DNA of 64,000 bases from BJHL01 sp040378885 (GTDB lineage: Bacteria; Planctomycetota; Phycisphaerae; Phycisphaerales; UBA1924), in the NCBI GenBank assembly GCA_046316615.1, contig JBKDAN010000026.1, forward strand, positions 1-64,000, written 5' to 3'. A program made the position numbers and the translations under genes. Positions 33,735-41,880 of this stretch are shown here, piece by piece; the first letter of the stretch is position 1; each line of letters begins with the position of its first letter. The notes under the pieces were generated by a model. The model did no database searches. It was not told the origin of the DNA and saw only the letters and a program-made list of their open reading frames with translations.

Positions 33735-34591
33735 GAGCAGCTCCGCAGAGGGTGAAGGTGTGCAGCCAACAACTTGCGGCTGCGAGACGTGATCGTAGAA
33801 CGCGCGGCGGCAAGAGCAAAACCACGCCATCCGGGGGCTATGGATTGGTGAATCGGCGTCACACGCGCAAAAAGCTTGTGGTTTGCCTGTTGAAAAGAAC
33901 GTAAGGCCCTTGGCAAGATCGCGTAAAGGCTGTATTGTGTACCGACTTGCGGCGCGATCTGCAACGCGAGTCGTGGTGGTTGTCCGAGGGGCTCTGCCAA
34001 GTAATCGTTCTCGGGCAAGGAGTGCCCGGGAGGCTGGTCAAGGATGACGAGCACATACTAACTTTGGGTGGCGATTGTGCTTGCGCAACGCAACCCACGG
34101 CATGGTTTGAGCGTATCACACCCTTGGCAACAGGTTCACCCTCGCGGATGCGCGAACCCGGATGGGAAATCAGCGTACAACGCGTAACCAATTGTCAAGA
34201 GTGGGCTTCCAACAAGCGGGCGGACCGGTAACGGTCAGCTTGTGCGTATGCATCGGCCTTGGCGGAGAGATCCGCAGTGGCAGGTCTTGATTCCGAAACG
34301 TTGGTTCCCGAGCGGTGAAGAACCGCGTAAAAACCGACGGAGCGTAAAGCGTGGGCTGCTCTCTGACGGGACAGCCCAAGAGTATAGAGGGTGTTGTTTT
34401 TTTCGTGGCTGCGTTGGGCCATGCGACACCCGGACAGAATGCGATCGAGTCAGGGTAGAGGCAGGATTTCAGTTCCGTTCAATTTCACACAATCTAAACC
34501 GGTTTCGCCATCGTAAGAGACGATCCGAAATCGGCGACTTCGGGTGACCTTCAAACCCTGTTTCCAGCCAAGGCCGGCAAGGAAAGTACAC
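33735..34591. other. 857-bp non-coding gap between sodA and the sigma factor
   Basis: No convincing gene on either strand: short frames use rare codons (CTA, ATA, GTA) and match nothing. It contains a good promoter (33910-33938, plus strand), a hairpin CTCGGGCA/TGCCCGGGAG near 34010-34036, a second hairpin GGGCTG...CAGCCC near 34350-34377 and a T7 run at about 34396, none forming a canonical terminator. It is either a long leader of the sigma-factor mRNA or it contains a small RNA. I could not fit it to tmRNA, RNase P, SRP or 6S RNA. Confidence 0.5.
33910..33938 (+). promoter_or_regulatory. Sigma-70-like promoter 650 nt upstream of the sigma factor
   Basis: TTGGCA (33910-33915), 17-nt spacer, TATTGT (33933-33938). 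Transcription would begin near 33945 and run through the gap towards the sigma-factor ATG at 34592. Confidence 0.5.
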
Positions 34592-35740
34592 ATGCGACAG
34601 AGCACGACCAAACGCACGATCAGCCCCTTGGACCAAGTCCGACGTCGGACGAAGGCCGTGGTGGGTGCAGCCGCGCCAGAAGCAGCAGGCAGCCGCACGG
34701 CGCGCCCGGCGGTGAAGCGCCGTCTGTCGCAGGAAGACGAACGTCTGCTGGCACAGATCATGAGCCAGGAGCAGGACTTCATCCCGAGCCCCGCGTTCGA
34801 GGAAGAAGACGCCGAGGCGAAGATCTACGCCGATTACGAGAAGGTGCCCAAGCCTGACACCACGTGGTACCACCCGGTGATGGACGATCTGTCCGCCGCT
34901 CGTGGCCGCACGGTGAAGAGCGCGCAGCAGGTCATTCTGACGGGTGCGCAGGAGCGCATTCTGTTCCACTGTTTCAACTACGCCCGTCACTGCATCTGGA
35001 AGATCCAGCAGGAAGTGTGGGCGAGCGAAAGCAAGCAGCCGACGCCTGAGCAGGCGGACGCGGTGCTGAAGTGGTTCCGAAAGGCGGACTACATCCGTGA
35101 GCAGATCGCTGAGACCAACCTGGCGCTCGTGCTCGCGATGGCGAAGCGCACTCGCATGAGCGAAGTTGACTTTGCTGACCTTGTCAGCGAAGGCAACATG
35201 GCCCTGCTCCGCGCCGTCGACAAGTTCGACGCGGGTCGTGGCTATAAGTTCAGCACGTACGCGTGCCGAGCCATTCTGAAGGCATTCAGCCGTCAGGGCA
35301 TGAAGCTCAGCAAGTACCGCCAGCGATTCCCCACGGACTTTGATCCCAAGCTCGAGCGGAGCAACTACCTCGAGATCAAGCGGACCAGCTTCGAGAAGGA
35401 CGCGGCCGACGAAGTTCGCCGGATTGTCACGGAAAACCGTGCCGAACTGAGCGAAGTCGAACGCACCGTTATCGAGCACCGGTTCGGCCTTGAAACGGGC
35501 GAAATCGAAAAGCCCATGACGCTGGAGCAGGTCGGCCAGATCATCGGTGTCACGAAGGAACGCGTGCGTCAGATCCAGAACAAGGCGATGGAGAAGATCC
35601 GTCTCCAACTGGAAGCGCACTTCCTGGGCAACAAGGACGCGTTGGCGGCGGTCGAAGCGGCTCTGGCTGAGGCCGAAGCGCAGAATGCGGGCGGCAGCTC
35701 CAAGCCGCGTGAGCAGATGGCGGCTATGGCCTTCAACTGA
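34592..35740 (+). CDS. Sigma-70 family RNA polymerase sigma factor, divergent region 2.4
   Basis: A 382-residue sigma factor. The first 100 residues are poorly conserved and basic then acidic. Region 2 runs from 175 to about 236 (NLALVLAMAKRTRMSEVDFADLVSEGN, AVDKFDAGRGYKFSTYA). Where housekeeping factors have a Trp-Trp-Ile-Arg core (-10 reading, region 2.4), this has ACRAILKAFSRQ. Region 4 is close to canonical (LSEVERTVIEHRFGLETGE, TLEQVGQIIGVTKERVRQIQNKAMEKIR). Region 1.1 and the usual group 1 spacer are missing. It is probably an alternative group 2/3 sigma of planctomycetes with altered -10 preference. ATG 34592 follows AAGGAAAG. A long leader precedes it. Confidence 0.87.
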   Translation: MRQSTTKRTISPLDQVRRRTKAVVGAAAPEAAGSRTARPAVKRRLSQEDERLLAQIMSQEQDFIPSPAFEEEDAEAKIYADYEKVPKPDTTWYHPVMDDLSAARGRTVKSAQQVILTGAQERILFHCFNYARHCIWKIQQEVWASESKQPTPEQADAVLKWFRKADYIREQIAETNLALVLAMAKRTRMSEVDFADLVSEGNMALLRAVDKFDAGRGYKFSTYACRAILKAFSRQGMKLSKYRQRFPTDFDPKLERSNYLEIKRTSFEKDAADEVRRIVTENRAELSEVERTVIEHRFGLETGEIEKPMTLEQVGQIIGVTKERVRQIQNKAMEKIRLQLEAHFLGNKDALAAVEAALAEAEAQNAGGSSKPREQMAAMAFN

Positions 35741-35772
35741 GCATTCGTTCAGGCTCCTTTGTAATGTCTTGA

Positions 35773-35806
35773 AGGCCCCGTGATGAACGGGGCCTCTTTT
35801 GCTTTT
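35773..35806 (+). terminator. Rho-independent terminator after the sigma factor gene
   Basis: AGGCCCCG (35773-35780), TGATGAA, CGGGGCCT (35788-35795), then CTTTTGCTTTT. Starts 33 nt after the stop codon. Confidence 0.88.
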
Positions 35807-35851
35807 GTGGGCTTGTGATTCGGGGCTTGCTGAAGCGAGCGGCAAGCTTCG

Positions 35852-36577
35852 TCAGACTTCGAGCACTTGGCCCTGGGCGATCACGAAAACGCGCGTTGTT
35901 GCGTGGCGTTCAAAGCGGCCGCCTGATGTGAAATCGCTGAAGGCCGGGAGTACGGCGATGCCTTGCGTTTCGTCGATGGTGAAGCACCAGAGTTTGAGCG
36001 TGTCCGATGCGGACCGCATGCGATAGACGGGATGGATGTGGCCCGCCCACGTGAATGCGTTCGCGATGGGACGTGGCTCGTGCGTGAACGCGAAGGGACC
36101 CTCGCGGTGAACGTCGCCCATTACTCGCATGTTCCACCAGTCAGCAACTTTGTCCAGGTGTCGGTCGTGGTTGCCGGGAACCACGGCAAACTCGCACGCG
36201 TGTTTCGCTCGCCACTCTCGCACGGTCTCCATCATGGGTGTGGTCAGTCCGGCGGGAGCGTGGAGCAGGTCTCCCAGGATCAAGACTCGCTCACACGCCG
36301 TTACAGTGATGACGGCAGAAAGCGCTGAGAGCTGGTGCTGCATGATATCGGGCAATGGCACGCCGAACGATGCGAAGGTTTCAACCTTGCCAAGATGCAG
36401 ATCGCTGATGAGAAGCGTCTTTCGCTCGTGCCAGTATGCCGCGCGATGGGGCAGCAATGTGACCGATTGGCCCGCGATCGTGAGATTGCAACCCGGGCAG
36501 CTTGCGGGCGACGCCTGCTCGCGAGGTTCATGAGGCGGCACGTTGGCGAGTTGGCTTGTTGCGGGTGCTTGTGACAT
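35852..36577 (-). CDS. pdeM: PdeM-like metallophosphoesterase (DNA ligase-associated)
   Basis: A 241-residue calcineurin-type phosphoesterase with the full motif set: SDLHLGK, GDLLHAP, PGNHD, and the histidine pair WAGHIHP. The best family match is the ligase-associated DNA damage response endonuclease PdeM, which is normally next to Lhr-type helicase, exonuclease and ligase. None of these is in the window. Residues 1-35 (PHEPREQASPASCPG) are an extra, low-complexity start. ATG 36577 overlaps the TGA of the upstream glycosyltransferase by one base (TGATG), so the two are translated together. Activity is likely; role in repair is by family name only. Confidence 0.85.
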   Translation of the reverse strand: MSQAPATSQLANVPPHEPREQASPASCPGCNLTIAGQSVTLLPHRAAYWHERKTLLISDLHLGKVETFASFGVPLPDIMQHQLSALSAVITVTACERVLILGDLLHAPAGLTTPMMETVREWRAKHACEFAVVPGNHDRHLDKVADWWNMRVMGDVHREGPFAFTHEPRPIANAFTWAGHIHPVYRMRSASDTLKLWCFTIDETQGIAVLPAFSDFTSGGRFERHATTRVFVIAQGQVLEV

Positions 36578-37659
36578 CACACGCTCGCCTGTTCCAGAAG
36601 CGCGTCGTACGCCGCAAGAACTTGGCGAACATAGCCGCTGGCGCGACGCTTGGTGGAAACATACTCGAAGGCACGCGCGGCCAGTGCGCGAGACGCACCA
36701 ACGTCGTCGAGGGTCCGACGGAACACTTCCTCCCATGCGCTTGCGACCCGCGCCTCGACCAATCGGGCGGTGATGTCATCTTGCAACGCGGTGACTTGTG
36801 GATCTCGCGCAGCAATCACGACCAAACCGTTGGCCATCGCCTCCAGTGCGATCCCCCGCTGCTCGCCTGCGGCTTCGGGCAGCACGAGCACGTCACCTTG
36901 GAGCAAGAGATCGCGGCGGCCCTCCAGGTCTTCGATAAGACTGAGTTTGTGCAGGATGCCGAGCTTTTTGGCGATCGGCCAGAGGTCGGCCCGGCGAGCT
37001 GCGGTTGCGTCGCAGAATGCGAGGGACAACTCTCGCTCTCTGAGCAAGGGGGCGAGTCCAGTCAATGCGGCGGTGAAGGCGGCTTGGTCTCGTCCGGTGC
37101 CTGCGAGCATGAAGCTCGCCGCTTTCTCGTGGGCCAGAATTTCTCGCTGATCGCTTGCGAGGACCCCCCACTCGGCGAGGCGGATGCGTTGCTGGGGCTG
37201 TCGCTTGCGCAACTGCTGCTCAATGATCGGATCGGGCGCGATGTAGATCACGCGGTCGGTGGGGTCGAGAGGCAGCTCGCTGGTGCGACCTGCGAGGCCG
37301 TAGCGCCAGACTTCGAGGGCGAGACCTGCATCGAGTTCCCGCGCGAGATCGCGGCCCAATTGCCACGCGGAACCGCCGAATACGTGCACGATGTCGATGT
37401 CCTGCGGTTCGTCCAACTGATCGACGTCGGCGAGTGCCTTGACGATGGTGCGCACTGCCAAACCCTTGAAAAGCGGAAAGGCCTGGGGGCTGTATGTGAT
37501 GCCTCGCGCGAAGACTTCTTGCCCGACAGATGCCTTGATGTTCTCGGGAACGGCTTGAATGATGACGACGCCCTCGTCGGCGAGCCCCATCTCGAGCCGA
37601 GAGAGCAGCGTTCGCTCTCGGGCCGCAAAGAGAGAATCTGCCAGGATCAGGACTCGCAT
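36577..37659 (-). CDS. Glycosyltransferase, GT4-like
   Basis: A 360-residue GT-B fold protein: N-terminal Rossmann domain (MRVLILADSLFAARERTLL, DIVHVFGGSAWQLG) and C-terminal domain with the GT4 UDP-binding pattern (GDVLVLPEAAGEQRGIALEAMANGLVVIAARDP, where Glu-x7-Glu is seen as EAAGEQRGIALEA). Domain order and motif suggest a retaining sugar transferase in lipopolysaccharide or exopolysaccharide assembly; no acceptor can be given. The start MRVLIL is chosen from the Rossmann strand. It ends in a one-base overlap with pdeM, an unexpected pairing. It is divergent from the symporter gene 71 nt away. Confidence 0.8.
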   Translation of the reverse strand: MRVLILADSLFAARERTLLSRLEMGLADEGVVIIQAVPENIKASVGQEVFARGITYSPQAFPLFKGLAVRTIVKALADVDQLDEPQDIDIVHVFGGSAWQLGRDLARELDAGLALEVWRYGLAGRTSELPLDPTDRVIYIAPDPIIEQQLRKRQPQQRIRLAEWGVLASDQREILAHEKAASFMLAGTGRDQAAFTAALTGLAPLLRERELSLAFCDATAARRADLWPIAKKLGILHKLSLIEDLEGRRDLLLQGDVLVLPEAAGEQRGIALEAMANGLVVIAARDPQVTALQDDITARLVEARVASAWEEVFRRTLDDVGASRALAARAFEYVSTKRRASGYVRQVLAAYDALLEQASV

Positions 37660-37729
37660 GACTGAAGCGTAGAACCGCGAGGGGACGGTGACGCCAACGT
37701 CGAGCAACTTAGCCGAATACCTTGCGATC

Positions 37730-39169
37730 ATGACAAGCCCACAGCGAACGCGGACTCCGCTTGCCTTGCATTGGAAGGTGCTCATCGGGCTCGCACTGGG
37801 CGTGCTTGTTGGGCTTGTCATCAACACGGCGTGGACGCAAACAACGTGGCAGAACATCGGCGTGCAGGATGCACAGGCGTTCTTGGCGGGGAAGGCGCCG
37901 GCGGTCGCTGGAGCCAACGACGGAGCGACGTGGGTGGCTCATGTCAGCGCCTTCGTTTCGCAAGCGGGCAAGTTTGTCGGCGACATGTTCATCCGGCTGC
38001 TGCGGCTTATCGCGGTGCCCGTAGTGCTGTTCTCGCTAGTTGCCGCGGTGGCGGATGTGGGTGATCTTCGCAAGCTTGGGCGGCTTGGGGGGCTGACTGT
38101 CAGCGTGTTTGCGACAACGGCGGTGCTCGCGGTGCTGCTGGGCTTTGGCATGACGTTGCTCGCGCGTCCGGGCGGCAATGTTGAAGCGGAAACTCGTGAC
38201 AAGATCGTCGCCCAGTTTGCTGATTCCGCGGCCAAGCAGGTTTCGAGTGCGGCGAAGTTCGACAGCGATAACAGCTTGTGGAGCCAAATCGTTGACGCAT
38301 TCGCTTCTAACCCGTTCAACTCGCTGACGACCGGCAACATGTTGCAGGTCGTGACGACCTCGCTGCTTCTGGGCATCGGCCTGACGCTGGTGACTGACGC
38401 GAAACGAAAGCAGGCGGTCGAGATGTTCGAGACGCTTGCGGAAGCGTGCCTGCGCGTGGTTGGGCTGATCATGCATCTCGCGCCATACGCGGTGTTCTGT
38501 CTGACGACTGCCATCCTCGCGAATCTGGGGTGGAAGATCCTGGAGTCGGTTCTCGTGTTTGTGCTGGCCACTGTTGCGGGGCTCGCGATCATTCTGTTTG
38601 TGCAGTATCCGGCGCTCATGTACGTCATGACGAGCCGACAGAACCGCATGACGTTCTCCCGGTTCTTCCGAGCCATGGCCCCCGCCAAGCTCCTTGCATT
38701 CTCGAGTTCGTCCAGCGCGGCAACGCTCCCTGTCACGATGGCGTGTACACGCAGGCTGGGCGTTTCGGAGCGTGTCACTGGCTTTGTGTGTCCGCTGGGC
38801 ACGACCATCAACATGGATGGCACGGCGTTCTATCAGGTCATGTGCGTCACGTTCCTGGCGCAGCTCTTCGGCATTGAGCTTTCGTTTGCGCAATACGTGA
38901 CGATCGGGTTTATGGCGATTCTGGTTGCGATCGGCAGCCCCGGGCTGCCCGGTGCCAGTATCGTGCTGATGGTGTTCATTCTGGATGCGGTGAAGGTCCC
39001 GGTGGAAGGCATTGGCATCATCATCGCTGTGGACCGCATTCTGGATATGTGCAGAACCGTGGTCAACGTTGCGGGTGATGCGGCGGCGAGCGTGATTGTG
39101 GCGAGCAAGGAAGGCGAACTTGCCACGGCAGAGCAAAGTGCAACGCAAGCAGAGGTCGCAAGCCGATAA
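37730..39169 (+). CDS. Dicarboxylate/amino acid:cation symporter (DAACS, GltP/DctA type)
   Basis: A 479-residue inner-membrane secondary transporter importing glutamate, aspartate or C4-dicarboxylates with sodium or protons. It has eight membrane helices and two re-entrant loops. Hallmarks: the serine-rich loop FSSSSSAATLP, the GTTINMDGTAFYQ motif, and AIGSPGLPGASIVLMVFILDAVKVP, with IGIIIAVDRILDMCRTVVNVAGD near the end carrying the conserved Asp and Asn ligands. An in-frame GTG at 37688 has a better GAGGGG site but adds 14 odd residues; the ATG at 37730 fits the family start. A 9-nt gap to asnB suggests an operon for aspartate/asparagine supply. Confidence 0.92.
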   Translation: MTSPQRTRTPLALHWKVLIGLALGVLVGLVINTAWTQTTWQNIGVQDAQAFLAGKAPAVAGANDGATWVAHVSAFVSQAGKFVGDMFIRLLRLIAVPVVLFSLVAAVADVGDLRKLGRLGGLTVSVFATTAVLAVLLGFGMTLLARPGGNVEAETRDKIVAQFADSAAKQVSSAAKFDSDNSLWSQIVDAFASNPFNSLTTGNMLQVVTTSLLLGIGLTLVTDAKRKQAVEMFETLAEACLRVVGLIMHLAPYAVFCLTTAILANLGWKILESVLVFVLATVAGLAIILFVQYPALMYVMTSRQNRMTFSRFFRAMAPAKLLAFSSSSSAATLPVTMACTRRLGVSERVTGFVCPLGTTINMDGTAFYQVMCVTFLAQLFGIELSFAQYVTIGFMAILVAIGSPGLPGASIVLMVFILDAVKVPVEGIGIIIAVDRILDMCRTVVNVAGDAAASVIVASKEGELATAEQSATQAEVASR

Positions 39170-39178
39170 GCCACAGGC

Positions 39179-41011
39179 ATGTGCGGCATTCTGGGCATCA
39201 TCACGCCGAAGGGCACGGTTGCGAACCTCTCTCGAGAGGCGTTCGAGCGTGTGCGTGATGCGATGGCGCACCGCGGACCGGACGGGGCGGGGACCTGGCA
39301 GCGGTACAACGTGCTGCTGGGACACCGGCGGCTGGCAGTGATCGAACCGACGCCCGTGGGGGCGCAGCCGATGCGACTGGTGGACACGCAGTCTGCGTGG
39401 AGCACATGGAGCACGCCGCGCGCGGTGATTGTGTACAACGGTGAGCTGTACAACACCCAGTGGCTGCAAGAGCAACTAGACCGAGGCGGTCGACGCTGCG
39501 TTTCGCTCTCCGATACGGAAACGCTGCTGCGGTGGATCGATCGGTATGGCGCAGCAGGTCTGCCAATGCTCCGCGGCATGTATGCGTTCGGCGTCTGGCG
39601 AGATGACCAGGAGGAACTGGTTGTCGCTCGCGATCCGCTGGGTATCAAGCCCCTGTACTACGCGATGGTCACCAGCGGCGGTGTCGAGCACTTCTGCTTT
39701 GCGAGCGAACTGCAGGCGATGGAGAAGCTGCTCGGCGCACTACACGTCTCGTGCGAGCCGGACATGGTGACGGTGAGCGCGTACATGACGACGATCCGGA
39801 CAACCCTGGGCTCGCGCACTCTGCTGCGCGGGGTGCAATGTGTGCAGCCGGGCGAGTATCTGGTTGTGAAGGCGAGCGATGCGACGCTGCGGGTGGAACG
39901 CGGGCGGACCACATTGCCGACGAGCAAAGCCATCACCAGCGGCGATGCACATGTTTTTCGTGAGATGACACGCGATGTTGTGCGTGACAGCGTGAAGGCG
40001 CACCTGATCAGTGATGTGCCGGTCTGCACGTTGCTCTCGGGTGGTCTTGACAGTGCGATTGTGGCAAGCGTTTCGCGCACGTCGCTTTCGTTCTGTGCCG
40101 GTGCGCAGGAGCCTGGGTTCGAGAGTCCTGACTTTGCGTTCGCTCGTGAGGCTGCATCGCTGTATGGCATGCAGCATACTGAAGCGGTCGTGACACGCGA
40201 GCACTTTGCTCAGCAGTGGCCCGCGATGGTCCGTCACAACCGGCAGCCGCTCAGCACGCCCAACGAAGTGGCGATTCATCACGTTGCGACGACATTGCGG
40301 GCTGCGGGGTGTGTCGTCACACTGTCTGGCGAAGGAGCTGATGAGCTCTTTGGCGGTTACGACCTCGCGCTGCTGCAGGCACGGGAGGCGTGGCGATCAG
40401 GACGCGTGCGATCGCCGCATGATGCGGGTGAGTTTGAACTTGATACCACCGCGTGGATCGGGCGTGCCCTGAAGCAGCAGGTATTGACGCCCGACGCGTA
40501 CAGAGCCGCGGAAGGGGACGAACATCTCACGCAGCACTATCGCGATGCGTTCGCAAGCGTTGCTGAAGGTGCGGCAAGTGACGATCCTTTGCAGATGCAC
40601 CTGCGGTGGCAACGCAGTATCAATCTCACGGGACTGCTTCAGCGACTTGATACGTCGACGATGATGGCAAGCGTTGAGGGGCGAACGCCGTTCGCTGACG
40701 TTCGGGTCATGCAACTTGCAGAACAGTTGCCTCTGCATGAGAAGCTGCGGACCGAGGCTTCCGGCGTGACAACCAAGGCGATTCTGCGGGAAGCATTTGC
40801 AGACGATGTCCTCGCGTCGATCCTGCGAAGACCCAAGGCGAGTTTTCCGCTGCCCTTCCAGAAGTGGATGGCGGACCTCGCGCCGGCACTTGAAAGAAGT
40901 GAGTTCGTCAAGTCGATTATTTCGCCTGGAGTACTCGAGCAGGTGCGTCGAGAACCGTCGACGCACTGGCATCTTGCGTGGCCACTCATCAATGTGGCAT
41001 TGTGGCGATAG
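39179..41011 (+). CDS. asnB: Asparagine synthetase (glutamine-hydrolysing)
   Basis: A 610-residue cytoplasmic enzyme making asparagine from aspartate, glutamine and ATP. The N-terminal glutaminase has the catalytic Cys2 (MCGILGII), HRGPDGAG and VYNGELYNT. The synthetase has the PP-loop LLSGGLDSAIVASV and GEGADELFGGY, and ends with HWHLAWPLINVALW. This is the class that also includes antibiotic- and polysaccharide-linked AsnB enzymes, so a second role is possible. A position 9 nt downstream of a symporter for acidic amino acids supports an amidotransfer role in nitrogen metabolism. The start is fixed by the need for Cys2. Confidence 0.94.
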   Translation: MCGILGIITPKGTVANLSREAFERVRDAMAHRGPDGAGTWQRYNVLLGHRRLAVIEPTPVGAQPMRLVDTQSAWSTWSTPRAVIVYNGELYNTQWLQEQLDRGGRRCVSLSDTETLLRWIDRYGAAGLPMLRGMYAFGVWRDDQEELVVARDPLGIKPLYYAMVTSGGVEHFCFASELQAMEKLLGALHVSCEPDMVTVSAYMTTIRTTLGSRTLLRGVQCVQPGEYLVVKASDATLRVERGRTTLPTSKAITSGDAHVFREMTRDVVRDSVKAHLISDVPVCTLLSGGLDSAIVASVSRTSLSFCAGAQEPGFESPDFAFAREAASLYGMQHTEAVVTREHFAQQWPAMVRHNRQPLSTPNEVAIHHVATTLRAAGCVVTLSGEGADELFGGYDLALLQAREAWRSGRVRSPHDAGEFELDTTAWIGRALKQQVLTPDAYRAAEGDEHLTQHYRDAFASVAEGAASDDPLQMHLRWQRSINLTGLLQRLDTSTMMASVEGRTPFADVRVMQLAEQLPLHEKLRTEASGVTTKAILREAFADDVLASILRRPKASFPLPFQKWMADLAPALERSEFVKSIISPGVLEQVRREPSTHWHLAWPLINVALWR

Positions 41012-41111
41012 TGCGTGGCACATTCGGAATGATCGATACAGACGGCATGGTCGTAGCGGGCTGGCCGTGGGTTTACTTCTCCGGGAAGCTGAGAGTTTCG
41101 ATAGAGCGAGC

Positions 41112-41876
41112 ATGGGATTGAACTGGCTCACGGGCGAAGCGCCCAAGCAGCATCGCATGCGCCTTGCCGAGCGACATGAAGCTCACGGGCTGCGTTGTCC
41201 CTTGGGAGAGCTGCTCGATCTTTCCGTGACAGGGCTGCGCTGCAAGTGCGAACAGAAGCCACAGGTTGCCAAGGGCGCGATCATCCCGCTTGTACTGCAA
41301 AACAACAGTCAGACGATTCGTCTGATGGCACGCGTGGTGTGGGTGCGCAAAGCCGGCCTGATCGGCGGTACGTGGCAGGTAGGACTTCACTTTCTTGATG
41401 TGCGGCCTGGCATTCGTGCGGCGATTGAGCAATTCGCGAAGTACGGATTCATCCAGAATCTAGGGGAGTCAAGCGCGACCGACAGCAAGCCAGTCGCGAC
41501 ACCGGCCCCGAGTCCTGTGGCGACACCACCGCCCCAACAGCCGCCACAGGGACAGACGACGAGCGAGCAGGAGCCTCTGAAGGCTGCTCCACCTCCGCCC
41601 CAGGACCCGACTTCAGCGAAGTACGCGACTGTCGAGATCGAGGATCTGTATCGTCACTTGGGATTGACGATCAACGCGACTGATGCGGCGATTCATGCTG
41701 CATACCGGGAGATTGCGAAGCGACTGCATCCGGATCACAATCCTGATCCGGCTGCTCAGGAGCAGTTCATCTTCATCACGAAGGCTTACGGCGTACTTCG
41801 TGATGCTGGCAAGCGCGCGAAGTATGATGCCATGCTGCGTGCGAGTCAGCAGGGTCGCGGCACGAACGCCGCGTGA
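41112..41876 (+). CDS. PilZ domain fused to a J domain
   Basis: A 254-residue cytoplasmic protein. Residues 14-115 form a PilZ-like c-di-GMP-binding domain: basic RMRLAERHEAHG followed by DLSVTG (DxSxxG, 36-41), then LMARVVWVRKAG and GLHFLDVRPG. A proline/glutamine-rich linker (125-167) leads to a J domain at about 177-241 with intact HPD (206-208) in AKRLHPDHNPD and FIFITKAYGVLRDAGKRAKYD. J domains stimulate DnaK ATPase, so this protein could bring DnaK to a target in response to c-di-GMP. No dnaK is nearby. ATG 41112 is the first codon giving a PilZ start; upstream frame overlaps asnB. It ends five bases from the convergent AglD-like gene. Confidence 0.88.
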   Translation: MGLNWLTGEAPKQHRMRLAERHEAHGLRCPLGELLDLSVTGLRCKCEQKPQVAKGAIIPLVLQNNSQTIRLMARVVWVRKAGLIGGTWQVGLHFLDVRPGIRAAIEQFAKYGFIQNLGESSATDSKPVATPAPSPVATPPPQQPPQGQTTSEQEPLKAAPPPPQDPTSAKYATVEIEDLYRHLGLTINATDAAIHAAYREIAKRLHPDHNPDPAAQEQFIFITKAYGVLRDAGKRAKYDAMLRASQQGRGTNAA

Positions 41877-41880
41877 GCGT

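Noticed and set aside
33935..34231. 98-codon plus-strand open frame in the sigma leader
   Set aside because: TTG start, codons CTA/ATA/GTA rare elsewhere in the window, no ribosome site, no recognisable fold.
33941..34400. tmRNA, RNase P, SRP or 6S RNA in the gap
   Set aside because: None of the core motifs of these RNAs (for example the TTCGACGGG or GAGGAAAGTCC blocks) is present.
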